Shown here piece by piece: positions 50,820 through 59,331 of a stretch of 64,000 bases of DNA. This DNA is from an uncultured Oscillospiraceae bacterium. Its GTDB lineage: Bacteria; Bacillota; Clostridia; Oscillospirales; Acutalibacteraceae. The notes beneath the pieces are model-generated. The model did no database searches. It worked only from the letters and a program-made list of their open reading frames with translations, and was not told the DNA's origin. The translations under genes were made by a program, and so were the position numbers. The stretch spans positions 43,745 to 107,744 of the forward strand of contig URQB01000009.1 of assembly GCA_900549825.1 (NCBI GenBank), given 5' to 3'. Positions within the stretch are counted from its first letter, which is position 1, and every line of letters begins with the position of its first letter.

Positions 50820-51632
50820 ATGGCAATTACGAAAGATGATTTGTATTCCAGCAAAATCTTCCTGAACGCCGCGCTGCCTCTTGCAAAGGTCATCGCCATG
50901 GATATCCCGAAGCTGGGCGATAAATTTAAAAAGACGCACGCGGTCATTCAGGTCAGCGCCCTAGATCCGGACAGCCCGGAGGGGAAGGTCGGCACCCACT
51001 TCGTCATCAACAGCGGCGAGTGGCTCGTCCATGCCGGGAGACTGACGAGAAACCCTCATATCGAGCTGGAATTCCAGAGCATTCCCGCGCTGAATAAGTT
51101 TTTCAAGGGCCAGATGGGGCCGGACTGCATTCCGAAATTCCATCTGAAGGTCAAATATGTGCCGGACCTGATCTCCTTTGTGATGGTGCTTTTGAAGATG
51201 TCGAAGCTGCTTGGCGCGACACAGGCGCCGGAGGACGAGGAGACGAAGAAGCTGATGGTCAAGTGCTTCTTCTATCTGGTCACGAGCGGCATCAGCCAGC
51301 TCAATAAGGCTGGTCATGAAGAAATCCACCACTGGGCGCTGCAGAGCCCGGACCGTGTCTATGCCATCGGCGTGGACGGCCATCCGGATGTTTCTGCCTA
51401 TATCCGCATCAAGGCGGGCAATTCGAAGGCCGGCCGCGGGATCTATAAGCGTTCCCTGCCGTTCTTCAACATGCGCTTCCCGACCTATGATGACGCGTTA
51501 GGGATTCTGCTCGGCACGGCCGACATGCTGGATTCCCTGAAGGCCGGCAAGCTGATCCTGGACGGCGCGCCGGAGTTTGCGGGCCAGATCGGCAACTTCA
51601 TGTTTGCGGTTGCCGACTATGCGAAGGGCTAA
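50820..51632 (+). CDS. Double SCP2-like protein, second of two in the operon
   Basis: This 270-residue soluble protein has the same bipartite design as the product at 46784. The first repeat (about residues 30-130) shows THFVINSGEWLVHAGRLTRN, then IELEFQSIPALNKFFKGQMG. The second (about 180-270) shows VSAYIRIKAGNSKAGRGIYK, then FNMRFPTYDDALGILLGTAD and LKAGKLILDGAPEFAGQIG. The repeats match the SCP2 pattern of a strand pair, a Phe-rich helix and a GKL/GD-type turn. The start lies 3 bp after the transketolase C-subunit stop. A lipid or steroid binding role is inferred from fold-level resemblance only. Confidence 0.65.
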   Translation: MAITKDDLYSSKIFLNAALPLAKVIAMDIPKLGDKFKKTHAVIQVSALDPDSPEGKVGTHFVINSGEWLVHAGRLTRNPHIELEFQSIPALNKFFKGQMGPDCIPKFHLKVKYVPDLISFVMVLLKMSKLLGATQAPEDEETKKLMVKCFFYLVTSGISQLNKAGHEEIHHWALQSPDRVYAIGVDGHPDVSAYIRIKAGNSKAGRGIYKRSLPFFNMRFPTYDDALGILLGTADMLDSLKAGKLILDGAPEFAGQIGNFMFAVADYAKG

Positions 51633-51913
51633 GGGCACGGGGAAATGGAATGATTCCGTTTGATACGGAAATGATCTTTTCTCACCCGGTCAGCCCGCCC
51701 GCGTGGTACTTCTCCGCGCGGGCGGGCGTTATTTGAATATGGGCAGAGGCGGCTGAACCGCCGCCTGCAACTGTAATTTGGCCGCAAAGAGTGCGGCAGT
51801 ATGCAGCGTATAACAAGATGAAATGCGGGAGCGCCGGCAGATTCTCTTTACAGGCACGGGAACGGGCAGGTGAAAGCGGACGCATCCCGTCAGCGGAACG
51901 GAGATAGGCTCCA
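51633..51913 (+). other. Spacer between the operon and tetR
   Basis: It holds a GC-rich hairpin (51693-51727) and the tetR ribosome binding region. The dyad of the operon leader does not recur here. I see no gene. Confidence 0.45.
51693..51730 (+). terminator. Operon-end hairpin
   Basis: GCCCGCCCGCG and CGCGGGCGGGC form a perfect 11-bp stem about 60 bp after the operon. The T-run is weak (GTTATTTG). Confidence 0.65.
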
Positions 51914-52567
51914 ATGGAAAACAGCAGACGAAAAGCAAAGCAAAATCCCTTTGAAACGACATCGCCTGCGCGCAGGCAGCGCATTTTTGAAGCCGCTATC
52001 CACGAATTTGCCACGAAGGGCTTCAATGCCGCCAACATCAATATCATCGCACGCGCCGCCGGAGTGAGCATCGGCTCGATGTACAGCTACTTTGCTTCCA
52101 AGGAGGATCTGTTTTTGCAGGTGATGGAATATTGCCTGCAGAGGATGTATCAGCTCCTCTCAAAGGTAAACCGGGAGCAGGGCGTGGTGGAGGCTTTCCG
52201 GGAGATGCTGTCGATTGCCCGCGATGCGGCGCGGCAATACCCGGAGATGAACCAGATTTATCTGGATTGCTCCTCACAAAGCCTGGTCAGCCTCTCTGAG
52301 CAGCTTTCGCGCGACGCGGAGGAGGTTACGGTAGAGCTGTATGCCCAGATCCTTACGGAGGATAGAAAGGCGGGCCGGGTGCGCGGGGATCTCGATATCG
52401 CAACTACCGCTTTTATGCTCGACAATCTTGTGATGATGTATCAATTCTCCTTTGTGTCGAATTACTATATGGAGCGGAAAAAGCTCTTCCTTGGCGGCAT
52501 GCTTTCCGAGAATGAGGAAGAGGTTATCGATGCGATGGTGGATTTCGTCCGGCGTGCAATTGAGTAA
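51914..52567 (+). CDS. TetR/AcrR family transcriptional regulator
   Basis: This is a 217-residue regulator. The N-terminal helix-turn-helix domain is clear: RRQRIFEAAIHEFATKGFNA, then INIIARAAGVSIGSMYSYFA and SKEDLFLQVMEY. The C-terminal ligand/dimer domain (residues about 75-217) is helical and diverged, as usual. It lies 281 bp downstream of the SCP2-transketolase operon in the same direction, and divergent operons are absent. It is therefore a reasonable candidate to control that operon through the dyad at 46749. Alternatively it regulates the converging MATE exporter. Confidence 0.92.
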   Translation: MENSRRKAKQNPFETTSPARRQRIFEAAIHEFATKGFNAANINIIARAAGVSIGSMYSYFASKEDLFLQVMEYCLQRMYQLLSKVNREQGVVEAFREMLSIARDAARQYPEMNQIYLDCSSQSLVSLSEQLSRDAEEVTVELYAQILTEDRKAGRVRGDLDIATTAFMLDNLVMMYQFSFVSNYYMERKKLFLGGMLSENEEEVIDAMVDFVRRAIE

Positions 52568-52588
52568 TTGGCATAAAAATGAAAAAAC

Positions 52589-52627
52589 ATGCCTGTGGGA
52601 TGTAAAATTCATCCTGCAGGCATTTTT
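52589..52627 (+). terminator. tetR terminator
   Basis: ATGCCTGTGGGATG and CATCCTGCAGGCAT pair with minor bulges and are followed by TTTTT. Confidence 0.88.
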
Positions 52628-52702
52628 ATCCAATTGTAAGGAAATAGATGTGGAAAATAATCAGATACGGATCGCGCGTTCCTTTATTATTATAATGAAA
52701 AG

Positions 52703-52748
52703 AACCCGCTATGCTCACCATTCTCGTGTGCATAGCGGGTTTGTTTTT
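52703..52748. terminator. Hairpin terminator between tetR and the MATE gene
   Basis: AACCCGCTATGC and GCATAGCGGGTT form a perfect stem. T-rich sequence lies on both sides, so it can serve the leftward MATE operon and residual tetR transcripts. Confidence 0.85.
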
Positions 52749-52770
52749 CATCAGGATTCAGGTTTCCAGC

Positions 52771-54186
52771 TCAGCTTCCGGGCTCTTCCGCCGGAGGGGG
52801 CTCTTCCGCCCCCGGAGTCATCCCAAGGGGCCTGATTTCCTTGAGATAAATATAGCGAAAGTAGATGAGGCAGAGGGTGAGGGAGAACAGCTCCGCGAAT
52901 GGGAAAGCCCACCAGACCGCGTTCAGGCCGCTGAAGCGGGCGAGCAGGTACGCGGTGGGAAGCAATACGACCAGTTGCCGCACTGCGGAGACCGACAGGC
53001 TCAGGAAGCCGTGCCCCAAAGACTGGCAGACGGAGAGCATGCAGATGCCGAAGCCCGCGAAGATGAAGCTCAGGCTGATCGTCCGAAGCGCCGGCACGCC
53101 GATCTGCTGCATTGTTTCAGAGGCGTTGAAAATGGCGAGCAGCTTGTCCGGAATCAGCCAGAAGATCAGGACGCCGACGAGCATGATGGCGGTGGCGTAG
53201 AGGATGCTCAGCTTGATCGTTTTCATCATACGGTCCGGCTTGCGTGCGCCGTAGTTATAGGAGATAATCGGTACCATGCCATTGTTCAGGCCGAAAATCG
53301 GCATAAATACAAAGCTCTGCAGCTTGAAATAGACGCCGAAGACGGCGGTGGCGGTTGAAGTGAAGGAGATGAGGATTTTATTCATGCCAAAGGTCATTAC
53401 GGAGCCGATGGAGGCCATGATGATCGATGGGATGCCGACAGAATAGATCTTCCCGATCACTTTTCCGCTGGGCCGGAAGCCCTTGAGGTGAAGGGCGATT
53501 TCATCATTTTTCTTGATATTAAAGACGAATGCGAGGATGGAAGCGACGATCTGGCCAAACACCGTCGCAACCGCGGCGCCAGCGACACCAAGCTTCGGGA
53601 AGCCGAGCAGGCCGAAGATCATGATGGGGTCGAGTATGATGTTGATGATCGCGCCCAATCCCTGGGTGATCATGGTATAAAAGGTACGCCCGGTGGATTG
53701 CAGGAGCCGCTCAAAGGTAAATTGCAGGAACATACCGAAGGAGCATACGCAGCAGATCATAAGGTAAGCGGTTCCGCTTTCCACGATCTCCGGATCAGAG
53801 GTCTGCAGCAGAAAGAAAGGCCTTGAGAAAAGGACGCCGATAACAGCGAACAGCAGATAGCTGAGCACGGCAAGGAATACGCCGTTTTCCGCCGCGCGGT
53901 TTGCAAGGTCAAAGTTCTTTTCGCCCAGGCTTTTGGAAAGCAGCGCATTGATACCGACGCCCGTACCGGAGCCGACCGCGATCATCAGGCTCTGGATGGG
54001 GAAAGCGAGGGACACGGCGGTCAGCGCGTTTTCGCTCAGCTGGGCAACGAACATGCTGTCTACGATATTATATAACGCCTGCACCAGCATGGAAACAATC
54101 ATAGGCAGGGACATCGTGATCAGCAGGCGATTGACAGGCATGATGCCCATCTTATTTTCAGCGGGTCGTTCGATCGCATCCTTCAT
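52771..54186 (-). CDS. MATE-family multidrug/cation antiporter
   Basis: This 471-residue exporter has twelve helices in two MATE bundles. N-terminal features are LLITMSLPMIVSMLVQALYN with IVDSMFVAQLSENALTAVSL; the second half begins near RMMKTIKLSILYATAIMLVG. The FQFTFERLLQSTGRT-like segment (here LQFTFERLLQSTGRTFY) is typical. The C-terminal tail is Pro/Glu-rich. The start follows AAAGGAGG and overlaps the stop of the upstream cytidylate-kinase-like gene by 4 bp (ATGA). Substrates are unknown. Confidence 0.94.
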   Translation of the reverse strand: MKDAIERPAENKMGIMPVNRLLITMSLPMIVSMLVQALYNIVDSMFVAQLSENALTAVSLAFPIQSLMIAVGSGTGVGINALLSKSLGEKNFDLANRAAENGVFLAVLSYLLFAVIGVLFSRPFFLLQTSDPEIVESGTAYLMICCVCSFGMFLQFTFERLLQSTGRTFYTMITQGLGAIINIILDPIMIFGLLGFPKLGVAGAAVATVFGQIVASILAFVFNIKKNDEIALHLKGFRPSGKVIGKIYSVGIPSIIMASIGSVMTFGMNKILISFTSTATAVFGVYFKLQSFVFMPIFGLNNGMVPIISYNYGARKPDRMMKTIKLSILYATAIMLVGVLIFWLIPDKLLAIFNASETMQQIGVPALRTISLSFIFAGFGICMLSVCQSLGHGFLSLSVSAVRQLVVLLPTAYLLARFSGLNAVWWAFPFAELFSLTLCLIYFRYIYLKEIRPLGMTPGAEEPPPAEEPGS

Positions 54187-54776
54187 ATGGTAACCTCCTT
54201 TTTGCGGATGAGATCCAGCAGGACGCTCACGGCGGTATCGACGCCGAGCGTGCCGCTGTTGATCGTGAGATCGTAATCCCGGCAACTTCCCCAATGGCCG
54301 GTAGAGAAGTAATTGTAGTAGGCAGCACGGGCTTTATCGTGCTTCAGGACGCAGGCCTGCACTTCATCCGCGGGGATACCGTATTCCTCCTTCGCGCGCT
54401 GGACGCGGTCGTTTAAGGGCGCGTGGATAAAGATACGCAGGCAGTTTTCCTGCTCGCGCAGCACATAGTTTGCACAGCGGCCCACGATGACACAGGGCCC
54501 CTCCCCGGCAACGCGCTTGATGACTTTTGATTCTGCAATAAACACCTGGTCGGATACCGGGAGATTCCGGCTGTTGAAGGAAAGGTTATAGAGAAAGCTG
54601 GAAGTCCGATGCTGCTCTGCCTCGCGGATAAATGCCTCAGACAGGCCTGTTTCCCTTGCGGCGATTTCGATGAGCTTTTTATCGTAAAAGGGGATGGAGA
54701 GTGCATCTGCAAGCTTTTTGGCGACCAGACTGCCGCCGGAGCCGTATTCCCTCCCGATGGTGACGATATAGGGCAT
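54183..54776 (-). CDS. Cytidylate-kinase-like P-loop protein
   Basis: This 197-residue protein starts MPYIVTIGREYGSGGSLVAK, where GREYGSGG is the P-loop variant of the cytidylate kinase-like family widespread in Clostridia. A DKKLIEIAARETGLSEAFI helix and the VIVGRCANYVL strand follow, then a lid-like segment RVQRAKEEYGIPADEVQA and DYDLTINSGTLGVD, which bind nucleotide. It differs from housekeeping Cmk, and its substrate is unproven. Translation is coupled to the MATE gene, a pairing seen in several gut Clostridia in my recollection. Confidence 0.85.
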   Translation of the reverse strand: MPYIVTIGREYGSGGSLVAKKLADALSIPFYDKKLIEIAARETGLSEAFIREAEQHRTSSFLYNLSFNSRNLPVSDQVFIAESKVIKRVAGEGPCVIVGRCANYVLREQENCLRIFIHAPLNDRVQRAKEEYGIPADEVQACVLKHDKARAAYYNYFSTGHWGSCRDYDLTINSGTLGVDTAVSVLLDLIRKKEVTI

Positions 54777-54978
54777 GTGGTTTCCTCCTTTCATAAGGCA
54801 TTGGGATTTAGTGTAAAAGAGAATGGTTGATCTGTCAAGAGGCATGGCCCAGGCTGGAGCCGCGCTATTCTGACAGGGTGGAAATATCGACGATGATTTG
54901 CAGAGAAAGCCTTCCGCTTTTCGCTAAAAAAGAGGAAGTGCAAGGAAAAGTGTGTGTCGAAAAGCATGAAAAACAGAC

Positions 54979-55015
54979 GAAAAAAGGCAATGCGAAAAAT
55001 CCGTTTCGCATTGCC
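54979..55015 (-). terminator. Terminator of the membrane protein gene
   Basis: GGCAATGCGAAA and TTTCGCATTGCC form a perfect 12-bp stem with TTTTTT after it on the minus strand. Confidence 0.9.
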
Positions 55016-55041
55016 GTTTCGCTTTTGATTTTTCGCGCAGA

Positions 55042-55695
55042 TTATCTTTTCTTTTTCGTATGTTTCGCCCTGCGGACGGGCTTTTTTTGTTCCCCGATCC
55101 CGATCACCACATTGGCAACGCCCCACCCCAGCAGGAGGATCATCAAAAAGAGCGATAGATCATAGGCAGCGCCGAAGCCAACGGATTTGATTTGTACCGC
55201 CAGATCGGCAATAGACGGAGCGCTCTGAAGCAGGGACAGAATGCCTGTGTTCGCAGCGCCGGTTTCCTGCAGTTGGGCGAGAAGCGTGCCGATGGAGACC
55301 GTTCCGTCCGTCAGCATGGCGGAGACCGCACGCATCGGAATCAGCGCGCACAGCAGCAGAATGGTCCCTGCGCCGGACAAGCCCGCCATAACGGCATAGC
55401 GGTCACTCAGCAGGGAGCAGATCACGATTGCAAGCGCTGCGGCCAGAGCGAGCGACAGCAGAATGCACAGGGCGGTCACCGCAGGCTTGAGCGGCTGCAC
55501 GGCATCGAGTGAGAGGAGCTTCTCCGTTTGCAGCTGCTCGCCGCCGGAGAAGAACATATCCTTCAGGCTCAGCGTCAGCTCCGACTCTCCCGTTAAGATG
55601 ACAGAATAGACCAGCCGCAGGAGCGGTGCAAAGAGGAATACCGGGAAAATTGCGGCGGCGGCGATTGCCGTCAGGACACGGTAAACATATTTCAT
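55042..55695 (-). CDS. Polytopic membrane protein of unknown function
   Basis: This 217-residue protein has four predicted helices: near residues 8-35 (VLTAIAAAAIFPVFLFAPLL), 72-95 (PAVTALCILLSLALAAALAI), 102-122 and 182-202 (LSLFLMILLLGWGVANVVIG). A basic tail, KKPVRRAKHTKKKR, is likely cytoplasmic. No family was recognised. It starts just 49 bp downstream of glnS on the same strand, so it may be the last gene of a gltX-glnS transcript. Confidence 0.7.
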   Translation of the reverse strand: MKYVYRVLTAIAAAAIFPVFLFAPLLRLVYSVILTGESELTLSLKDMFFSGGEQLQTEKLLSLDAVQPLKPAVTALCILLSLALAAALAIVICSLLSDRYAVMAGLSGAGTILLLCALIPMRAVSAMLTDGTVSIGTLLAQLQETGAANTGILSLLQSAPSIADLAVQIKSVGFGAAYDLSLFLMILLLGWGVANVVIGIGEQKKPVRRAKHTKKKR

Positions 55696-55743
55696 CAGAA
55701 GGGCCCCCTTTTTGCATGATCACGCTGCTTTATTATAAAAATG

Positions 55744-57408
55744 TTATTTTTTCTTTTCCCAGGAGGAGTTGAGCGCAACCGTGCGGTTAAAGACCGGATG
55801 CTCGGAGGTGCTGTCGGGATCGACGCAGAAGTAGCCCTGACGCATAAATTGAAAGGTGTCTCCCGCCTTCGCCCCCTTCAGGCTGCCTTCCAACCGGCAG
55901 TCCGTGAGGGTGACGAGGGAATCTGGATTGATATTTTCTTCAAAGGCTTCTGTATCCGCAGGGTTTTCCGTGCGGAACAGCCGGTCATAAAGCCGAACCT
56001 CGGCCGAAATGCAATCCGTCGCGCTGACCCAGTGGAGGGTCCCCTTGACCTTGCGCCCATCGGGGGAATTGCCGCCCTTGCTTGCAGGGTCATAGGTGCA
56101 GTGCAGACAGGTAACATTGCCGTCCTTGTCCGTTTCATACCCTGTGCAGGTAACGAAATAGGCGCTCTTCAGGCGGACCTCATTGCCGGGGAAAAGGCGG
56201 AAATACTTTTTGACCGGTTCCGCCATGAAGTCGTCCTGCTCCACATAGAGCTCGCGCGAGAAGGTCACCTTGCGGGTGCCGAGCTCAGGCTTGTCGGGAT
56301 TGTTTTCAACCTCAAGCTCCTCGGCCTGGCCCTCCGGGTAATTGTCGATGATGACCTTCAGCGGGCGGAGAACCGCCATTGCGCGCGGCGCGTCCGCATT
56401 GAGCCGGTCACGCACACAGGACTCGAGCAGGCCGTAATCCACGACGCTGTAAGCTTTGGAGACGCCGATGCGTTCACAGAAATCGCGGATGGCGGCAGCG
56501 GGATAGCCGCGACGGCGCATGCCGCTTAAGGTGGCCATGCGCGGATCATTCCAGCCGCTGACGAGATTGTCCTTGACGAGCGCAAGGCACTTGCGCTTGC
56601 TGGTGACGCAGTAGTTGAGGTTGAGCCTTGCAAATTCGATCTGGCGCGGCGGATGCTCGAAGCCCAGCTCCTGCAGGAACCAATTGTAAAGCGGGCGGTG
56701 GTTTTCAAATTCAAGAGAGCATAGGGAATGGGTGACGCCTTCCTTGGCGTCGGAGAGCGGATGCGCAAAATCGTACATCGGATAGACGCACCACTTGTCG
56801 CCCGTACGGTGATGGGAGACGTGCGCAATGCGGTAGATGACCGGATCGCGCATATTGAGGTTCGGGGAGCCCATATCGATTTTTGCCCGCAGGACGCGCG
56901 CGCCGTTTTGGAATTCACCGGCAGTCATGCGGCGAAACAGCTCGAGATTTTCCTCCGCCGAGCGATCGCGGTAGGGGCTCTCTTTGCCCGGCTCGGTGAG
57001 CGTGCCGCGATATGCGCGGATTTCATCTGCCGTCAGGTCGTCAACATAAGCCTTGCCCAGTTCGATCAGGCGCACGGCACATTCATAGATAAAATCGAAA
57101 TAGTCGGAGGCATAGTAGAGGTGGTCCCACTGGAAGCCGAGCCACTTGATGTCCTCCAGAATCGCGTCGACATATTCCGTATCCTCCTTGGTGGGGTTGG
57201 TATCGTCGAGGCGGAGATTGCATGTGCCGCCGTATTTCATAGCCGTGGTGAAATTGATGCAGATCGCCTTGGCATGGCCGATGTGCAGATAGCCGTTCGG
57301 CTCCGGGGGGAAGCGCGTCTGCACATGGTCGTAGACGCCGTCCTTTAAATCCCCGTCGAGGAAATCATGAATAAAATTTGAGCCGGACTCTATTTTGTTT
57401 TCTTCCAT
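55744..57408 (-). CDS. glnS: Glutaminyl-tRNA synthetase
   Basis: This class I enzyme charges tRNA-Gln directly. The 554-residue protein begins MEENKIESGSNFIHDFLDGD and carries the HIGH motif FPPEPNGYLHIGHAKAICIN, the GlnRS-specific LRLDDTNPTKEDTEYVDAIL, the MSK-type VTSKRK (KMSKS equivalent), and the C-terminal anticodon-binding beta-barrels (ending KAGDTFQFMRQGYFCVDPDS). The start follows GAGGAGG. It is 4 bp downstream of gltX. Many Firmicutes lack GlnRS and use GatCAB instead, so this is a notable but known trait of some Clostridia. Confidence 0.97.
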   Translation of the reverse strand: MEENKIESGSNFIHDFLDGDLKDGVYDHVQTRFPPEPNGYLHIGHAKAICINFTTAMKYGGTCNLRLDDTNPTKEDTEYVDAILEDIKWLGFQWDHLYYASDYFDFIYECAVRLIELGKAYVDDLTADEIRAYRGTLTEPGKESPYRDRSAEENLELFRRMTAGEFQNGARVLRAKIDMGSPNLNMRDPVIYRIAHVSHHRTGDKWCVYPMYDFAHPLSDAKEGVTHSLCSLEFENHRPLYNWFLQELGFEHPPRQIEFARLNLNYCVTSKRKCLALVKDNLVSGWNDPRMATLSGMRRRGYPAAAIRDFCERIGVSKAYSVVDYGLLESCVRDRLNADAPRAMAVLRPLKVIIDNYPEGQAEELEVENNPDKPELGTRKVTFSRELYVEQDDFMAEPVKKYFRLFPGNEVRLKSAYFVTCTGYETDKDGNVTCLHCTYDPASKGGNSPDGRKVKGTLHWVSATDCISAEVRLYDRLFRTENPADTEAFEENINPDSLVTLTDCRLEGSLKGAKAGDTFQFMRQGYFCVDPDSTSEHPVFNRTVALNSSWEKKK

Positions 57409-57412
57409 TGCG

Positions 57413-59074
57413 TTAAGCCTCCTCGTAAAATTTGAGCGCCGCGCGCATACGGGAAATGACCTTTTCCTCGCCCAGAAGCTGCATGATGGCATGCAGGTCG
57501 GGCGTGTTGCGCCGCGAGGTCACCGCAAGGCGGATAACGGCGGATACATCCCCCACATGGCCCCTGAAGGCCTGCGGGTCTTTTTTGTATTCCTTGACAT
57601 TCGGCGTATAGCCAAGCGGCGCGCAAAGATCCCTGATCCGGGCAAACCAAGCATCCTTGCCGTCTGTATGGTCGTAAACATCCAGATACGCCCTGAGAAT
57701 CTCCGCGGCCGCAGCGGGCGTCAGATTGTCCGGGAGTGTGTAGTCCGGCGTGTAGAGTGCATCATAAAAATAAGCGACGAAATCCCTGACCTCCGACCAT
57801 TTGGCGATATCCTTGCGTGGCTTTGCAATGCCGCGGTCAATGTGGAAGATGCCCTTTGAAAAGGCCTCGTCCGCCGTGAGCAGCCGGTAAAGCTCCTTGT
57901 CATACTGACCGGCCCATTGGACGGCTTTCTCGTACACCTCGTCCGCCGTCATCAGGGAAATCACGTTTTTGCTCACGTCGTTTAACTTTTGCAGGTCAAA
58001 CAGCGCGCCGGAAGCGCTCATCTTTTTCAGGTTGAAGGGGAAGTCGGATTGCGGCGCGTCTTTATTTGCCCTGCGCCAGTCCTCAAAATTGGAATTGGCG
58101 AGCGTGAGCAGGTATTCGATCACGCTTTCCTTCGGGTAGCCCTGCTCGATATAGTAGCTGACGGCGGCCTCCGGATCCTTGCGCTTACTGAGCTTGCGCT
58201 TGCCGCCGTTTTCCTCCTTCATGATGGGCGCGATATGCGCGTATTTCACGGGCCTGAAGCCGCAGCATTTGAATAACTGGAGATGCACCGGCACGGAAGC
58301 GATCCATTCATCCCCGCGCACGACATGCGTGGTGCGCATCAAGTGGTCGTCGATTGCATGAGCGAAGTGGTAGGTAGGGATGCCGTCTGTTTTCAGCAGG
58401 ACGATGTCCTGCGTGTTTTCCGGCATTTCGATCTTGCCCTTGACCAGATCGTCGAAGGTGATGCGGCGGCTTTCGTCGCCCGGGGAGCGCAGGCGTAGCG
58501 TGTAAGGCTCGCCGGCCTCCACCGCTTGGCTTTGTGCTTCAAAGGTGAGATTGCGGCAGGCCGCCCATTTGCCGTAATAGCCTTTATTGACAGACTGCGC
58601 CTCCTGGTTTTCGCGCAGAGTGTTTAAATCCTCTTCTGTGCAGAAGCAGGGATAGGCAAGGCCCTTGCGCACGAGCTCCTTGGCGAAGCATTGATAGATT
58701 TCCCGGCGTTTGCTCTGCTGATAAGGGCCGTATGCGCCGTTTTCCACATCAAGGCCGGTAATCCCCTCGTCCGGCGTGATGCCGAAGGCACTCAGCCCCT
58801 TGACAATTGCCGTTACGCCGTCGGCGATTTCACGTTTTTTATCCGTATCCTCGATGCGCAGGAAAAAAACGCCGCCGGTAGCCTTGGCGGTGAGGCGGGC
58901 GGTCATGGCCGCAAACAGGCCGCCGATGTGGAGAAAACCTGTGGGGCTCGGCGCAAAGCGTGTAACGCGCGCACCGTCCGGCAGATTGCGGGCGGGATAG
59001 CGCTCCTCATATTGCTGCGGTGTTAGAGTAATGTCGGGGAAGAGCAGCTCGGCGAGCTTCTCGTTGTCAGTCAA
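57413..59074 (-). CDS. gltX: Glutamyl-tRNA synthetase
   Basis: This class I enzyme charges tRNA-Glu. The TTG start at 59074 has GAGGAGG upstream, giving 553 residues beginning TDNEKLAELLFPDITLTPQQ. The HIGH motif is RFAPSPTGFLHIGGLFAAMT, the KMSKS motif KLSKRKDPEAAVSYY, and HVVRGDEWIASVPVHLQLF is conserved. The C-terminal anticodon region is longer than in Escherichia coli. A GlnRS gene lies 4 bp downstream. Whether it is discriminating or charges tRNA-Gln too cannot be read from sequence, but GlnRS presence argues for discriminating. Confidence 0.96.
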   Translation of the reverse strand: MTDNEKLAELLFPDITLTPQQYEERYPARNLPDGARVTRFAPSPTGFLHIGGLFAAMTARLTAKATGGVFFLRIEDTDKKREIADGVTAIVKGLSAFGITPDEGITGLDVENGAYGPYQQSKRREIYQCFAKELVRKGLAYPCFCTEEDLNTLRENQEAQSVNKGYYGKWAACRNLTFEAQSQAVEAGEPYTLRLRSPGDESRRITFDDLVKGKIEMPENTQDIVLLKTDGIPTYHFAHAIDDHLMRTTHVVRGDEWIASVPVHLQLFKCCGFRPVKYAHIAPIMKEENGGKRKLSKRKDPEAAVSYYIEQGYPKESVIEYLLTLANSNFEDWRRANKDAPQSDFPFNLKKMSASGALFDLQKLNDVSKNVISLMTADEVYEKAVQWAGQYDKELYRLLTADEAFSKGIFHIDRGIAKPRKDIAKWSEVRDFVAYFYDALYTPDYTLPDNLTPAAAAEILRAYLDVYDHTDGKDAWFARIRDLCAPLGYTPNVKEYKKDPQAFRGHVGDVSAVIRLAVTSRRNTPDLHAIMQLLGEEKVISRMRAALKFYEEA

Positions 59075-59293
59075 GATGGATTCCTCCTCATGCAAAGCCG
59101 CTCTTCTCCCAAAGGCAGGGCGGCGGATATATTGAAAAAGAAAAGACAGACTGCCGAGCGGAGATAAGACAAGGGCCGTCAGGCAGGTTTCGGCAACATT
59201 GATAAAACAACAGATTAGACTTATTATCGCAGAAAAAGGGAGAAGTATCAATATTTTTACGTGTTTTTTTTACCTGAGAATCCGACTCCCGGA

Positions 59294-59326
59294 AAAGAAA
59301 AATCCCGCACGGCTCGCCGCGCGGGA
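59294..59326 (-). terminator. Terminator of the typA-amidohydrolase operon
   Basis: On the minus strand TCCCGC...GCGGGA forms a GC-rich stem with an inner CGGC/GCCG, followed by TTTTTC. Confidence 0.88.
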
Positions 59327-59331
59327 CCGGA

